Shown piece after piece: positions 8,409 through 19,600 of a stretch of 64,000 bases of DNA; within the stretch, counting starts at the first letter, position 1; each line of letters starts with the position of its first letter. The notes beneath the pieces were generated by a model. The model made no database searches, had not been told where the DNA came from, and saw only the letters and a program-made list of their open reading frames with translations. This DNA is from Enterocytospora artemiae (Eukaryota; Microsporidia), in contig JASNGC010000003.1 in assembly GCA_038659295.1 (NCBI GenBank), positions 744,001-808,000 of the forward strand. Direction: 5' to 3'. A program made the translations under genes and the position numbers.

Positions 8409-10334
8409 TTATTTTATTTTGTCTCTCATTTTCAAAGAATCGTTAATAATATCGTATACTGCTCTAAAAGCCACTCTTTTACTATTGAGACAATTTAGAA
8501 CCAAATAATGTTCTGTAAGTATTACATTATAATACATAGTTAGTTTAAAATAACATTCTTCATTTTCATGAAAATAGCTACAAAAATAACTCTTTTCGTT
8601 GGCCTCGTAGATGATATTCTGCTTCAGGAAAATATCCAGTATCATCTTCTTAAGAGAGTTAGAGCTACTGATGTTCTTTACCTTAATTCCCTTAAAAAAG
8701 CCCTTTAGATAAGATTTCCTGACATTTGGAAATGATGAACTATTACCAATGTGCGTGGAGGAGGCGGGTTTTGGAGAATTCATTGTGGAATTTGTTTTAA
8801 ATATACTCTTTGTAAAGTACCTGGAATATGGATTTTCAGACTCTTCGGCCAAGATAAAATTAACAAAGTTCTGCAAAATATTTGGAAGTTGCTTACTTGT
8901 AACCTCCGTCTCTTTCATGGCACTTATTTCAACGTCTTGCTTTTTAATTGCTCGTTTCCCACAATCATTAGTTCTTTCGAGCATCAGATAATATAGCGAC
9001 ACTGTGGGCTTTTTGGACCAATAGATTTGCTCTAGAGATCCGTCTCCATTCCTGCAAATTTGAAAGAATGTGTCCAACTCATCCTGTACATTCGAAAACT
9101 GAAAGGACGTGACTATCGAAAGAGCTGTCAAAATAGTTTTGTTTATGCTTTTAAGCGGATATCTTGTGCTCATATAGTTACTGACTTTCGACTCATAACC
9201 TTTATTTATCCATACTGACGATTTGATCTGCTCTATGCCATATCTACCGGCTGAATTTGCCATAATCATATTCAATATCAAATCCTTGGAATCGTTGGAG
9301 ATCGATCTTAAAAAATCAAACTCACAGGCTTTGATTTTGTTCTGGAGTGCATGGATACTTTCATCATCAAATGGGACACGCCCACACAGCATGACGTATA
9401 AGACAACTCCCAGACTCCAAATATCAATTTCAGGGCCACAATATCTCTGGCCCATTAGCAACTCTGGTGCTGCAAAATATAAACTCCCACAAAATGTAGA
9501 TAATAATGTCTTATTATCATAGAAATTAGATAGCCCAAAATCTATTATACGGATATTGTCGTCTTGATCAACCAGGATATTTTCTATTTTCAAATCCCTG
9601 TGCACAATGGAATTCCTGTGGATATAATCAATAGCTGAAACAATTTGTCTGAAATATCTTCTGGCATCATTTTCACAAATTTTGGAACTCTTAATAACCA
9701 CATCATATAACTGCCTACCACTAACATACTCAAACACAACAAAGAAATGAGTGGATGTAAACATAAAATCCAACAGTTTCACAATATGTGGGTGGTTTAA
9801 CAACGATGAAATCAGTACCTCTCTAAAAATCCGTTTTTCTGAAATCATGTTTGAGTCTCTATCGATTATTTTTATGGCCACACTTTCTCCAGATTCTGGA
9901 TCAACGGCCAAAACAACCTTTGCACTAGAACCTTTTCCCAGAACCTTGATGATTTTGTAATGTCCTATGGATACATTTTCAACATATTCGACATCATCGG
10001 CAGAATGACCATTTGAATTAAGGCTGTTGATCCTCATTTCTGCCATTTTCTGAACCATTTCGTTTTTCTCTTCTGGATGAGATGAAAACGCTGCAGTGGA
10101 CTTGGATTCTGCAGCCACAACCGATTCTTTATTTGTATATGGTCCTACAATTTCACTGCTCTGCATACTTTCATCAACTTCTCGAGATACATTTTGTAAG
10201 TTATTGTCCAATTGATCAGAAAGAATGCTACTCTGCTTTGGCTTAACATTCTCTGTTTTACAATTCAATAAAGAATTTATCTCGGAATCTAGAGAATTTA
10301 TGTCCGAGTCACTGCTCTTATTAGAAGATTTCAT
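8409..10334 (-). CDS. Ser/Thr protein kinase, KIN1/MARK-like, with C-terminal KA1-like domain
   Basis: The 641-residue protein has a Ser-rich N-terminal region of about 120 residues and a complete kinase domain at about 124-375. The glycine loop is GKGSSAKV (133-140), the ATP lysine is in VAIK (155), the catalytic loop is HRDLKIEN (245-252), DFG is at 265-267 and the APE-like motif AAPE is near 290. HRDLK plus the activation segment STFCGSLYFAAPELL is typical of the AMPK/KIN1/MARK group. The last 100 residues (ending YDIINDSLKMRDKI) resemble a KA1 membrane-binding domain. Yeast Kin1/Kin2 act at the plasma membrane in exocytosis and the ER stress response. No CCC is seen near the ATG. A precise orthologue is not certain. 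Confidence 0.85.
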   Translation of the reverse strand: MKSSNKSSDSDINSLDSEINSLLNCKTENVKPKQSSILSDQLDNNLQNVSREVDESMQSSEIVGPYTNKESVVAAESKSTAAFSSHPEEKNEMVQKMAEMRINSLNSNGHSADDVEYVENVSIGHYKIIKVLGKGSSAKVVLAVDPESGESVAIKIIDRDSNMISEKRIFREVLISSLLNHPHIVKLLDFMFTSTHFFVVFEYVSGRQLYDVVIKSSKICENDARRYFRQIVSAIDYIHRNSIVHRDLKIENILVDQDDNIRIIDFGLSNFYDNKTLLSTFCGSLYFAAPELLMGQRYCGPEIDIWSLGVVLYVMLCGRVPFDDESIHALQNKIKACEFDFLRSISNDSKDLILNMIMANSAGRYGIEQIKSSVWINKGYESKVSNYMSTRYPLKSINKTILTALSIVTSFQFSNVQDELDTFFQICRNGDGSLEQIYWSKKPTVSLYYLMLERTNDCGKRAIKKQDVEISAMKETEVTSKQLPNILQNFVNFILAEESENPYSRYFTKSIFKTNSTMNSPKPASSTHIGNSSSFPNVRKSYLKGFFKGIKVKNISSSNSLKKMILDIFLKQNIIYEANEKSYFCSYFHENEECYFKLTMYYNVILTEHYLVLNCLNSKRVAFRAVYDIINDSLKMRDKIK

Positions 10335-11694
10335 AACTGCTGAACCTTAAGGTTTTTTTAAAATAAAAAGTTAAAGGGGTTTATCAGTGTAAATGGACCA
10401 ATCCGGCACAGATCGAACAAAATTACTTTTTATTTTAAGGGGTATATATTCTCTTCAAGTATAAACTTAAGCTGAAATAGGTGTTTTATACAGACTTACA
10501 TAATTCCTATTGAATATGTTAAATTATTCAATTACTTTATTTGACTAATTCAGATTTGGTAGCTCTTATCCTAATGGATCTTTAAAGGATGTAGAAGTTA
10601 ATTGTTTCATTTTGACCCTCCCTTGATATCTAGTGACAAAAAATTGGTATTTATTGGGGAGCTCCTTTGAGTATGCTATAGTTGATATTTTAAGTGTATA
10701 ATTGATCATTAATGGAAATCCAACAGGTCAATCTTTTAAACCTTACTGGTATGACCGTCAGACAAATATTTGTGATCTTTGTTTTTGTGCAAAAAAATAG
10801 AATTGACTAAATACTTATTTCAGAGTATTAATGGAGTAGGTTTATTTAGTTCAACTAGTAATATCACAAAGTTGAAACCATTTAATTCACATTTTCCAAT
10901 TCAAAAAACTTCTTCTCCCAGGTTTGTCTAATTTATTCAAATAGAATTATACAATACCTGAAATTTTAATTTGGAAACCAAAACAATATTTCTGTAGGTT
11001 TCTTAATGTTAGCTTAACTAGTTGAATTAGTAGTAATTTTTAGTTGAAAATCTTTTTCTAATAGATATCATAGCAGAACATTAGATTGTGTCAATTCTTA
11101 GTTAGTAGAAAGTATTTTTTGGCATTCGAGAAACAATATTTTCAATATATTATATATCTTATTTCAGATAGATATTACTTTTAATTTATCATATCTATTA
11201 CTCAAATTTCATTTCTAACATCAAACACTCGACAATAAAATTCAAATCCGTATAATTAAACACGTGACCATGCAAACTTGATTTTTCTTAAATATGCTTC
11301 TAGAATTTATTCTAAAAACACTCCAAGATCTATTATAGCCTATCTGCAAAACTTGTAAATTAAAACTTCAATATTCCTAAAATGGCAATACACATTGACA
11401 AATTTATTTATTACTGCATGTTGTTTACGGAATATAATGAGTTAAAGAAGGAATTGCCAGGTTTATTTTTATACATAATCTACGTGATCCATTTTTCTTT
11501 TTTATTTCCGGAGAAATACTGGCTTTACATCCGTATGCTTTTTTTAAGGATTACAAATGCATTGGCCTGCATTTGTGGGTATATTTTTAAGTCATTACGA
11601 TTTTTTACTCGGCTTTCATAACTATTCATTCCAAAAAATTACTCCTTTGGCTAATTAAAAAAAAACTATAAATATTAATTTTTTGTCCCATAAA
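10335..11694. other. Long AT-rich intergenic region
   Basis: This 1.36-kb stretch is the longest gap in the housekeeping part. Apart from one doubtful small frame (11382-11621) I see no gene, tRNA or repeat. Confidence 0.4.
11382..11621 (+). CDS. Possible small membrane protein
   Basis: A 79-residue frame with an ATG start is rich in aromatic and aliphatic residues. It has one or two hydrophobic stretches (GLFLYIIYVIHFSFLF and ITNALACICGYIF). No CCC motif lies upstream and I recognise no family, so it may be spurious. It sits about 75 bp before the zinc-finger gene. Confidence 0.3.
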   Translation: MAIHIDKFIYYCMLFTEYNELKKELPGLFLYIIYVIHFSFLFPEKYWLYIRMLFLRITNALACICGYIFKSLRFFTRLS

Positions 11695-12183
11695 ATGGCA
11701 GACCAGAATTTTTATAGCTATGAATCATTACTGGATAGCTTGAAGGATACTCATGAGGCAAGAAAGAAACAGTTCGACGAAAATGCACATTTGCTCTCAT
11801 CGTTAGACAGGTCCCTCCGAGATGCATTGTTTAGCCTTGAGGAGGAGACTATTCAAGGTCAGGCCATAAATCCCAAAGAAGTTCGTTTTAATTTTGATGA
11901 GTTTATGAATGATTTGAGTAACGCCGAATCCAACGAAATACAACAATTTGAGAATGCAGACATCATTTCCAGCAATGTTGATCGGAAACATGTATGTCCC
12001 AAAGCAGGCTGTAACAAATCGTACACAAGTTCCCATGGGCTGAAATATCACATTGTCCATGGGCACTCAAAAGAGAAAGAGAATGCATACAAGCCATTTA
12101 TTTGTACTGTTAACAATTGTAAGAAAGCGTATCGCAATTCTAATGGTTTAAAATACCACATGGCTAAGGCACACAAGCAATAA
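11695..12183 (+). CDS. SFP1/JAZF1-like double C2H2 zinc-finger protein
   Basis: The 162-residue protein has an N-terminal helical, acidic half and two C2H2 fingers in its last 65 residues. Both fingers have a C-x4-C-x12-H core and both contain the string GLKYH (SSHGLKYHIVHGH and NSNGLKYHMAKAH). NGLKYH is characteristic of fungal Sfp1 and animal JAZF1, regulators of ribosome-biogenesis and growth genes. The protein is much shorter than yeast Sfp1. ATG 11695 is chosen because CCC lies five bases upstream; an earlier TTG is not needed. Confidence 0.75.
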   Translation: MADQNFYSYESLLDSLKDTHEARKKQFDENAHLLSSLDRSLRDALFSLEEETIQGQAINPKEVRFNFDEFMNDLSNAESNEIQQFENADIISSNVDRKHVCPKAGCNKSYTSSHGLKYHIVHGHSKEKENAYKPFICTVNNCKKAYRNSNGLKYHMAKAHKQ

Positions 12184-12356
12184 AATTTATATCGCATATT
12201 GGTGGTAGTATTAGGTGAGTGTTTGATAATCAGTGCATTGCCAATTCCTACCAATAATTTAAAGAGTTTAAATAGACTTCTAAAATAAATTACCCAATTC
12301 AACAGTCGATTGTTATGATGTCAACTACACTGGTGTTTCTTAAGTTGCTCTACTTG

Positions 12357-12493
12357 CACAATAATAATCCTGAAAGGCTGGTATTGTGTTAGCTCTCCAT
12401 TAAAAAGATGGAAAGGGGAGCATCTACGGTAAAAAATACTCTTGGTAATCTCAATTACTCATCTTTATGATTGGTGGGCTACATCCCACTAAT
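12357..12493 (+). ncRNA. Possible structured noncoding RNA upstream of tRNA-Gly
   Basis: Three successive stem-loops can be drawn. The first pairs CACAATA with TATTGTG. The second pairs GCTCTCC with GGGGAGC around an inner CCAT/ATGG stem. The third, at 12470-12493, pairs ATTGGTGGG with CCCACTAAT (9 pairs). I match it to no known family. The strand is a guess, and the structure may be coincidental. Confidence 0.25.
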
Positions 12494-12561
12494 ACTGTTA
12501 GATATCTTTGTCTATGCCGTAAACATTTTATGATGTTTAAGTATTTGTTATGGCGTGCTGA

Positions 12562-12632
12562 GCGCTAATGTTCTAATGGTATGATAATAGCCTTCCAAGC
12601 TGCAGGCCCGGGTTCGATTCCCGGTTGGCGCA
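12562..12632 (+). tRNA. tRNA-Gly (anticodon TCC)
   Basis: The 71-nt cloverleaf has acceptor stem GCGCTAA/TTGGCGC (one G-T pair), a D-arm containing AATGGTA, anticodon loop CTTCCAA (TCC), and T-arm CCGGG-TTCGATT-CCCGG. The discriminator base is A. The anticodon stem has one A-C mismatch and the D stem one mismatch. There is no intron. It reads GGA codons. Confidence 0.95.
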
Positions 12633-12972
12633 TGTTTGTTTTCTTTGCCATGTGGTATGTAGAGCATTGATTTTTTGATTACTGGACATCCCTAGTAAGA
12701 TGATGCGAATTATGTTTTATGATCAACCAAACATACAAAATGATCATGTATAAAATATTTCTGTTGTTGACAGTTCTTAAACCTTAATTTTCGGACAGAT
12801 ATTAGTTTTTTACCCAAATTGAGTAGCTACAAATCAAAAGTCAAATATTCCCATTTAATATAAGAGTAAAAAAACACAATACATGAATATCACCACAAAT
12901 CAACAACTCTTCTTGTCTAATTCCTGAAAGAATAAAATTGTAGAACGACCGCATTATTTAAATAAATTTTAT

Positions 12973-13680
12973 TTAAATCATTCGCTCAAGCAATTCACCC
13001 AAAAGTTCACCATGGTTGTTAACTGCACCCCCCTGGATAAAGCTCTTTGCCTTTCTACCCTTAAATCCTTTGAGAGGAGAATTGAGATTCATCGGTACTA
13101 GGAAATTCACAACACTCTTGATATCCTCCTTGCCATTAAAAATAACATCCAACAACTCCTCAATACATCTGTACTTTCCACAAAAAGCATCCTCGATGTT
13201 CTCGTTTGTCAACTTCACCCTTGAAAAATTCAACTTACCTGCTCCCCTAGTGTAGACCAACTTTCTAAGCAGCTCATAGGATACCTGACCATAAGCAATA
13301 TAATCCTTTGCGCCATACAACATATTCTTCATACACATGTTGTTTCTAACAATGACACACTGATTTATCCTTGACAATCTCAAAAGTTGAAGGTTTTTCT
13401 TTGCTTTTGGTGGAATACCACTAAGAGATCTTATTAAAATCGCCACATAGAAGTTCGGCTCTGCTGGGCAATAGTATGAATTCGGATCATTCTTTTTATC
13501 TTCCTCATCCTTCAAAGCCTGCTTTACATTCTTTATAATTTTCTCTGTAACCATGCTCTGATGCTGCAGGTTTTTTGCAATCCTATTGGTAAACTCCAAC
13601 TCCTGAGTAGATTTCAAGTGGTTCATCTTAGATTCATATTCTTGCTTCCTTACTGTTGAAACCGGAGCAGAGATCGACAT
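12973..13680 (-). CDS. RPL7: 60S ribosomal protein L7 (uL30)
   Basis: The 235-residue protein shows the eukaryotic uL30 layout. A basic helical N-terminal extension is followed by the core IRSLSGIPPKAKKNLQLLRL, the block YIAYGQVSYELLRKLVYTRGAGKLN, and the C-terminal NFLVPMNLNSPLKGFKG and FIQGGAVNNHGE motifs. It is a structural protein of the large ribosomal subunit. CCCC precedes the ATG by one base. It lies downstream of and convergent with the tRNA-Gly gene. Confidence 0.95.
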   Translation of the reverse strand: MSISAPVSTVRKQEYESKMNHLKSTQELEFTNRIAKNLQHQSMVTEKIIKNVKQALKDEEDKKNDPNSYYCPAEPNFYVAILIRSLSGIPPKAKKNLQLLRLSRINQCVIVRNNMCMKNMLYGAKDYIAYGQVSYELLRKLVYTRGAGKLNFSRVKLTNENIEDAFCGKYRCIEELLDVIFNGKEDIKSVVNFLVPMNLNSPLKGFKGRKAKSFIQGGAVNNHGELLGELLERMI

Positions 13681-13982
13681 TGGGGATAAAAATTTTAAAA
13701 AATATTTTCAAAAAGACTTTCGAAAGCAATATCAAATACATTAGAAACAGATAAAGTTCTACTCACTCTATACAATATCCAGTTGTGTCATATATTAATT
13801 AAAAAGTTCCTGAAAATTTGCACACAATTGTAAAAACTATTAGGAAATTTGTTTTGCCAATATAAAAAGCTAGGACCCTTATCTAAAATACTCACAAATA
13901 CTAATCGTAGTGAATAATGGCTATAGAGCTACATACGGGAGTACGAAAGCAGAAGAAATTAAATACCAAGTTTAACAATAAT

Positions 13983-15317
13983 TTATTTGATGTCAGAATA
14001 TGCTTCTATGAAATATCCGATAAACTCCTCACTTACCCTAATTGAATAATCGTTTTCAAATAGAGCATCTAGAGAAACAGTGGTGGGTTTTTCAAAAATT
14101 GTAGAAATACACCCTGCATTGGATAGATAATGCTCTTTCGTAATTTTGTTGAAGAAAAATGCACAAGATTCACCCAGGAGGTCTGAAAACATTGTATTAC
14201 TTTCTGTAGAAACGAATTTTCTTTCATAAAATTCTTTGACGGCAACATTATTCTTCAAGCCACAGATAGTCTTGATTGTAGATCCAGCAAATGCTATTTT
14301 ATTTGACTCCACAAAATCAAAGACATTTTCGGTCAACAATTCAATGTCTGATGAGTGTGAAAATTGAAGATCATGAACGATGTGAAATCTACCGGAACAA
14401 ATAGATGGATCTATCCAAACATAGGCCATATTGTATCTTTGGATGGTTTTGATCTCCATTGAGTAAAAAAGATCCCTGATATTTTTTAATAGAAGAAAGT
14501 ATCTATTACAGAACATATGAACTATACTGGGCTCATATGACTCTGATCTGTCATATTTGTATGTGATATACATTGCAAGCAGTATGTTGCTTTGCTTTTT
14601 GGATGAAATTAACAATGCAAGCAATAGTTTTAAACTCAAAAGCGATTTCTCCTTTTCGTATAATTCAATGCATTGAGGAGTCATATCACCCACTAACTCA
14701 TTACGCAAGTATTTTATAAGAATATCGTAAGTTCTATCGGAATGGTGGTTCATGTCTGTCAATTTAATCAACTTATGAATTTCAGTAAAATTTGTCAAAT
14801 TTACAATAAAATCGTTAGAAATCGCAATATCACGTGACCTAATAATACTATACCACTTGAAGTTGGCAGTATTCGAAAACCTCAACTCGATGTTGTTGTC
14901 TAATGCGTACTGATATATTGAGAAATCATCAATGTCGAGAAGAAGGGACTCTAGATCTGCACTACTCAATTTCTTTGTGCTAAGCTTAGCTTTGATTCTA
15001 ATTGCTTTGGTTAAAAAGTCAATGCCCACCAATCGATCTAGCAAATATTCGGTGTCCATTTTAGATATTCTGTGTTCTTTTATCAAATAAAATAGAAGTA
15101 CCCTATCAATTTCCTTAGAATCCTTTAAATTTCGAATTAAATGTTCTGGGTTTGGCTCAAAGTAATTTACTAAGGTACAATAATTTGGGTCAGTTTCAAA
15201 AATTGAAATGGCCTGAGCCATGGCATCTCTAAAATTACCATCAACTAACAGTGTGACAATCTTCTTCTTTATATCGTAGTTTTTATATGCATCAATTGAA
15301 TCACCAAATTTTAGCAT
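13983..15317 (-). CDS. Unassigned helical protein, 444 residues
   Basis: I do not recognise this protein. It is predicted mostly alpha-helical, soluble, and rich in Ile, Leu, Lys and Ser, with no signal peptide and no obvious catalytic motif. The regular helix pattern in the first 300 residues would fit a solenoid (ARM, TPR or PCI type) scaffold subunit. The frame is intact and CCC lies three bases before the ATG, which supports a real expressed gene. Confidence 0.75.
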   Translation of the reverse strand: MLKFGDSIDAYKNYDIKKKIVTLLVDGNFRDAMAQAISIFETDPNYCTLVNYFEPNPEHLIRNLKDSKEIDRVLLFYLIKEHRISKMDTEYLLDRLVGIDFLTKAIRIKAKLSTKKLSSADLESLLLDIDDFSIYQYALDNNIELRFSNTANFKWYSIIRSRDIAISNDFIVNLTNFTEIHKLIKLTDMNHHSDRTYDILIKYLRNELVGDMTPQCIELYEKEKSLLSLKLLLALLISSKKQSNILLAMYITYKYDRSESYEPSIVHMFCNRYFLLLKNIRDLFYSMEIKTIQRYNMAYVWIDPSICSGRFHIVHDLQFSHSSDIELLTENVFDFVESNKIAFAGSTIKTICGLKNNVAVKEFYERKFVSTESNTMFSDLLGESCAFFFNKITKEHYLSNAGCISTIFEKPTTVSLDALFENDYSIRVSEEFIGYFIEAYSDIK

Positions 15318-15707
15318 TGTGGGTAAAATTTTCCAAATTATTAAATGAATTTTTGTGGGCTTTATAATCTGTATTTGAAAGATTATCTGTGCAACAGTCC
15401 CACTATATATTTTTTTGTTCTTTTATAGTAATGGACAAATTACTAGCTTATACCCGAACTAAACAGTCTGTTTATGTTACCAATTGCTAGATGCAATTAT
15501 TTGGACGGATATCCTGAAGTATATTCTATGGTTGATCTATTGAAATTTTTATACCAGAGACAGATCAATGCATGGTATGGTTAAGGGCCAGAAAATAGGC
15601 ATTTGCTATTGGCAACAACTTGTTGCAGCTTTTGCCTTTTAATACTTCTCGGTATCTACCCATTCAATTATTTAAAACATATGAAGGGTTTTAGTTGGAA
15701 CCCTTAA

Positions 15708-16433
15708 ATGCTATCTCAGAATACTACAAACAACATTGAAAAATATAGAAAAAGCTTCTTTGAATCGCAAAAGTGTCTGAAAGAATATCTGAAGGATGCA
15801 GGAAGTTTAAATTTGTCAGGAATGTTGAAGGATTCCACAATTGTTTACACTCACGCCACTAGATTGGCTGTTCTAAGAGAAGAGGCCAGAGTCAAACAGA
15901 TTAAAAGAATTGTCAATAAAATCAACAAAATAAAGAAGAAAGACATTTTAGATTCAGAGCTGGATGAAATTGTTGGGAAATACTTTATTCAACTGGACAA
16001 AAGTATTCCCAATGAAAATAATATTTTGCATACCATGAATGATTTGCTAGGTAACGAGGACATGAAAAATATCTCAAATGAGCAGTACACTAATATTGTG
16101 AAGCATGATCTTGACTTGCTTAGAAAGCTCCCGGAATTTGTCCCCAGAGATACAAGCATTACAAGGAATTTCACACAGTCTGCTTCTCATCACCAAATAT
16201 TCAAAAAATATGAAATAATAGGCGATTCAGAAAATCAAAAACTCCAAGGAAATTTTTCTTATTCAAGAGGCTTTCAAACAGGGAGCGACAATTTGTTCTT
16301 ACACACACAAAGTAACACAAACCCATCTCAAAATGAACGTAGCGGCAGTAAGTTCCAGGGTAAAGAGCAAATTGATCGAGGTTTTTTAGATTTTCATAGG
16401 GATAACTTTGGGGAAGATCACCAACAAAATTGA
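15708..16433 (+). CDS. Unassigned protein with coiled-coil-like N-terminal half
   Basis: The 241-residue protein is not recognised. The N-terminal 140 residues are charged and helical (KQIKRIVNKINKIKKKD), while the C-terminal 90 residues are polar and likely disordered. CCC lies four bases before the ATG, supporting this start. A perfect 15-bp palindrome with 7-bp arms (GCAACAA-C-TTGTTGC, 15612-15626) lies about 80 bp upstream and might be a protein-binding site. Confidence 0.7.
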   Translation: MLSQNTTNNIEKYRKSFFESQKCLKEYLKDAGSLNLSGMLKDSTIVYTHATRLAVLREEARVKQIKRIVNKINKIKKKDILDSELDEIVGKYFIQLDKSIPNENNILHTMNDLLGNEDMKNISNEQYTNIVKHDLDLLRKLPEFVPRDTSITRNFTQSASHHQIFKKYEIIGDSENQKLQGNFSYSRGFQTGSDNLFLHTQSNTNPSQNERSGSKFQGKEQIDRGFLDFHRDNFGEDHQQN

Positions 16434-16604
16434 TCTCCGAACAATGATAGATCTTCAAAATTATTACATAAAATTTCTTATGGACTTTGGTGAAAAGCCC
16501 GATATCTCTTCAAGATGGCATGTTAATGGAAGAATTTCAACAAGTGATAGATTAAAATTAACTTTTGTGTAATTAACAACTTCAGCCAAGAACATCAAGT
16601 GCAT

Positions 16605-19600
16605 CTACTCATTTATTTCTACGGCAACTGCACATCTATCTTGTTCATCATCAGTCAAAATATCTAAAAAAATCCACTTCTTATTTTTCTCATCAAAGAT
16701 CTCACTTATTTTTTTATCCAAATTATCGTCATATTTCTTATTCATATTCCAGTAAATAATCTTGTTATTCACACTTACCATAGATGGAGAGTCACCAAAA
16801 ACAATCTCCACTTCCTTTAGAATATCCCTCAAAAGGGCATCTTTTAAAGTGATTCTAGACCAACAGGTATACTTCACTGTAAAATCTCTACTAGAGTCAT
16901 CAACAACATTGCCAGAGTCTATCTTTCTCCTTTTATTAACTGTATATGTATAAGCTTTGGGTTGTACGGGCTCAATAGTAGCTAGCATAGGATGGGCTAA
17001 GTCCAGAAAAGAATTGCGCATATTTAAGAAATTGTCTGGGCTTGAATTAGTCACCGAATTATTTTTACTTTTATCATCGGTATCAAACCCATTGCTACAA
17101 TGATCATTGGGGTTGGTATTCTCACCTGCACGATGGACCATATATTTCATTATTTCAATTGTAGATAGTCCGCTTACAATCGCAGTAGTAGTAGCAATAG
17201 CTGGAATAATTCTGCCTGCAATTCCTATAATATGATGCTTACTATACTCTTTAATACCATAAACACGTGCACGTAAATTAGAAGCAGCATAAATAAAATC
17301 AGCATGCCACGAGTCCTTATCAAAGCTAATGGAAATAGGCTCACAAGAGCTGTTTAGTTGCTTCAAAATATCCTCAATGACCGCTATATTACGCAGATTA
17401 TTGGTATCTATAGTATCAGAATCGATCTCCGATTCGTTATATTTACAACAAATACCTTCGTAGTCAAATGTTTTACTCTCGCAATCATTAATTATTCCAT
17501 ACTTCTCCGAGTACAGTCTTACAACGGTCTCTATAAATAGCCTATGAATAGAGTCGGTCAAGTCAAACTTAATAGCATTAGGAAGTCTCTTTGGAGGATT
17601 CCAAAAAGGTAATCCCTCCGCAGACTTGGAATCTGGGGGGAAGGTATCCAGTAGCTTCATTATAGAATGATAATAGAAATCATTGAAGAGACAAATCGCT
17701 AATGTGTACAGTGTGTCAATACCAACAGGCTTTGTGTCCTTACAACTATCGTTATCGATGCAATTTTGATCACCATCTTCATTGTCCTGTGTAAATAGTC
17801 TTTCAAATTCACCGGTGGCCCATTCTATCACATGTTCTATGCAGTTTGGGTACGATTTAATTGTACAAAGTGGAATTGATCCACTTTCTGGATCACTAGT
17901 GGCAGAGTAGCACTCTGTAGCAAACGGTATAATTACCTGAACATGCCCCCTGGTTCCAAGTGTTCCAGCATCAATCATGGGAGTAAGTGTATTTATACAT
18001 CTTGAATCCATATAGCTGCGAGCATTTACATTATCCAAAGCATTACAGACAATATCTATATTAGAATAGAAATTATCAGTAAATATCGATTCAGAATCCA
18101 ACCCTACAGGGTGAGTGAAGAAACAGAGGTTACCTGTGGCTTTCATGTCTCCCTTGGTAGTTAAATCCACAGAATAACCCGGATTCATTTTGTTGCAATT
18201 CATACTTGCTGCCTCTGATTTCATCTTACCCACGTCTTCCTCCTTAAAAAGAAACTGTCTATTTAAGTTGGACTGTTCTATCGAATCCATATCAGTTACA
18301 TAGATTTTTCCTGTTAATCCAATACCACTCATAACAAAATTCTTCAAATTCTCACACCCAATGGCCCCGGCTCCAACTAGAAAAACATTAGCATTCTGGA
18401 TTTTGGAGAAGTTACTAGAACCTAGAATAGCAATATAATCAGAATACCTATCCTTCACAGTACCATTGTCTTCATCATAATTCTGAAACAGCCCATCTGC
18501 ATGAAAATAATAAAACTGATCCAGAGGGGTAAACTTCCCTGAAACAGCTTTCAATGCCTCTTGTGCTGCAAAGCCCCCAATAACAGAACAAACCGGAGAA
18601 AAAAGAATACCTTCGGATTTAATAAACTCTCTAACGAGCTTATCTCTTAGATCATCACTTGCCACACCATCAGCATTTAGTTTATCAATCTTTTCCAAAT
18701 TCGTAAATAGCTCATGCAGTATTTCTTCATTGGTAAAGTTGTACTTACATACCTTTTCTGGCTTGTTAATTGCATCGCCTAGACTTTGAAATTCAAATCT
18801 CATTGGCTCTTTTATCTGCTCAAATTCATAGATCACACTTGGAATATATGAGAATTTGTCTACAGCAAATGAATTTGGAGAAGGTGTGGAAATAACAGTT
18901 AACTTAGACATATCTGTGGCATCTTGATGATTGTCTAAGCCCTTAGACCGGTTAATTTCACTCTGTTCACAGCCCTTAGAAAATTCATCATTTATCTGAT
19001 TACTACTGCTCTTTCTAATTACCACCTTATCTCCCTCTTCTAAGGTGTGTCTTGTTCCATCAGCTAGTGTTACTAATCCACTTTCACTTATATCATTTAT
19101 CAATCCGGCTGATGGTGCTTGTCCGTTTTTATCCAAGCATAAATGAACATTAAAATCACAAAATATTTGGCCAAATAGTCCGCGGGAATTGGCCATTATA
19201 AACTTCGGAGCAATAGAGCCAGAGTCGCTCAAATAATTTTGACTAGAATTTTGCATAGATCGAATATGACTGTTTAGAGAAATATTAAGTGATAACAGTT
19301 GATTTACAGATATCACAACTGAAATATTAAGAGATTCTACAATATTAATAATACTATCCAGTGTTATTTTTGTGTCACATAACTCAAAATTCTTATGATT
19401 GATGCTGGAAACAAGATCTTTTGTGGCTACAGACACCTTCACATATTTGTTTATATTCTTTAAATTTTCTATAACACTTTCATCCCGTCGCTTTCCTACA
19501 TTATTCTGCTTAAGGTAGAACCCCGACCCATAGTCATTCTCAGCCACAGGGATTGGATCATAAATATAAACAGACTCTACTCCAGCCAAGATAATATTCT

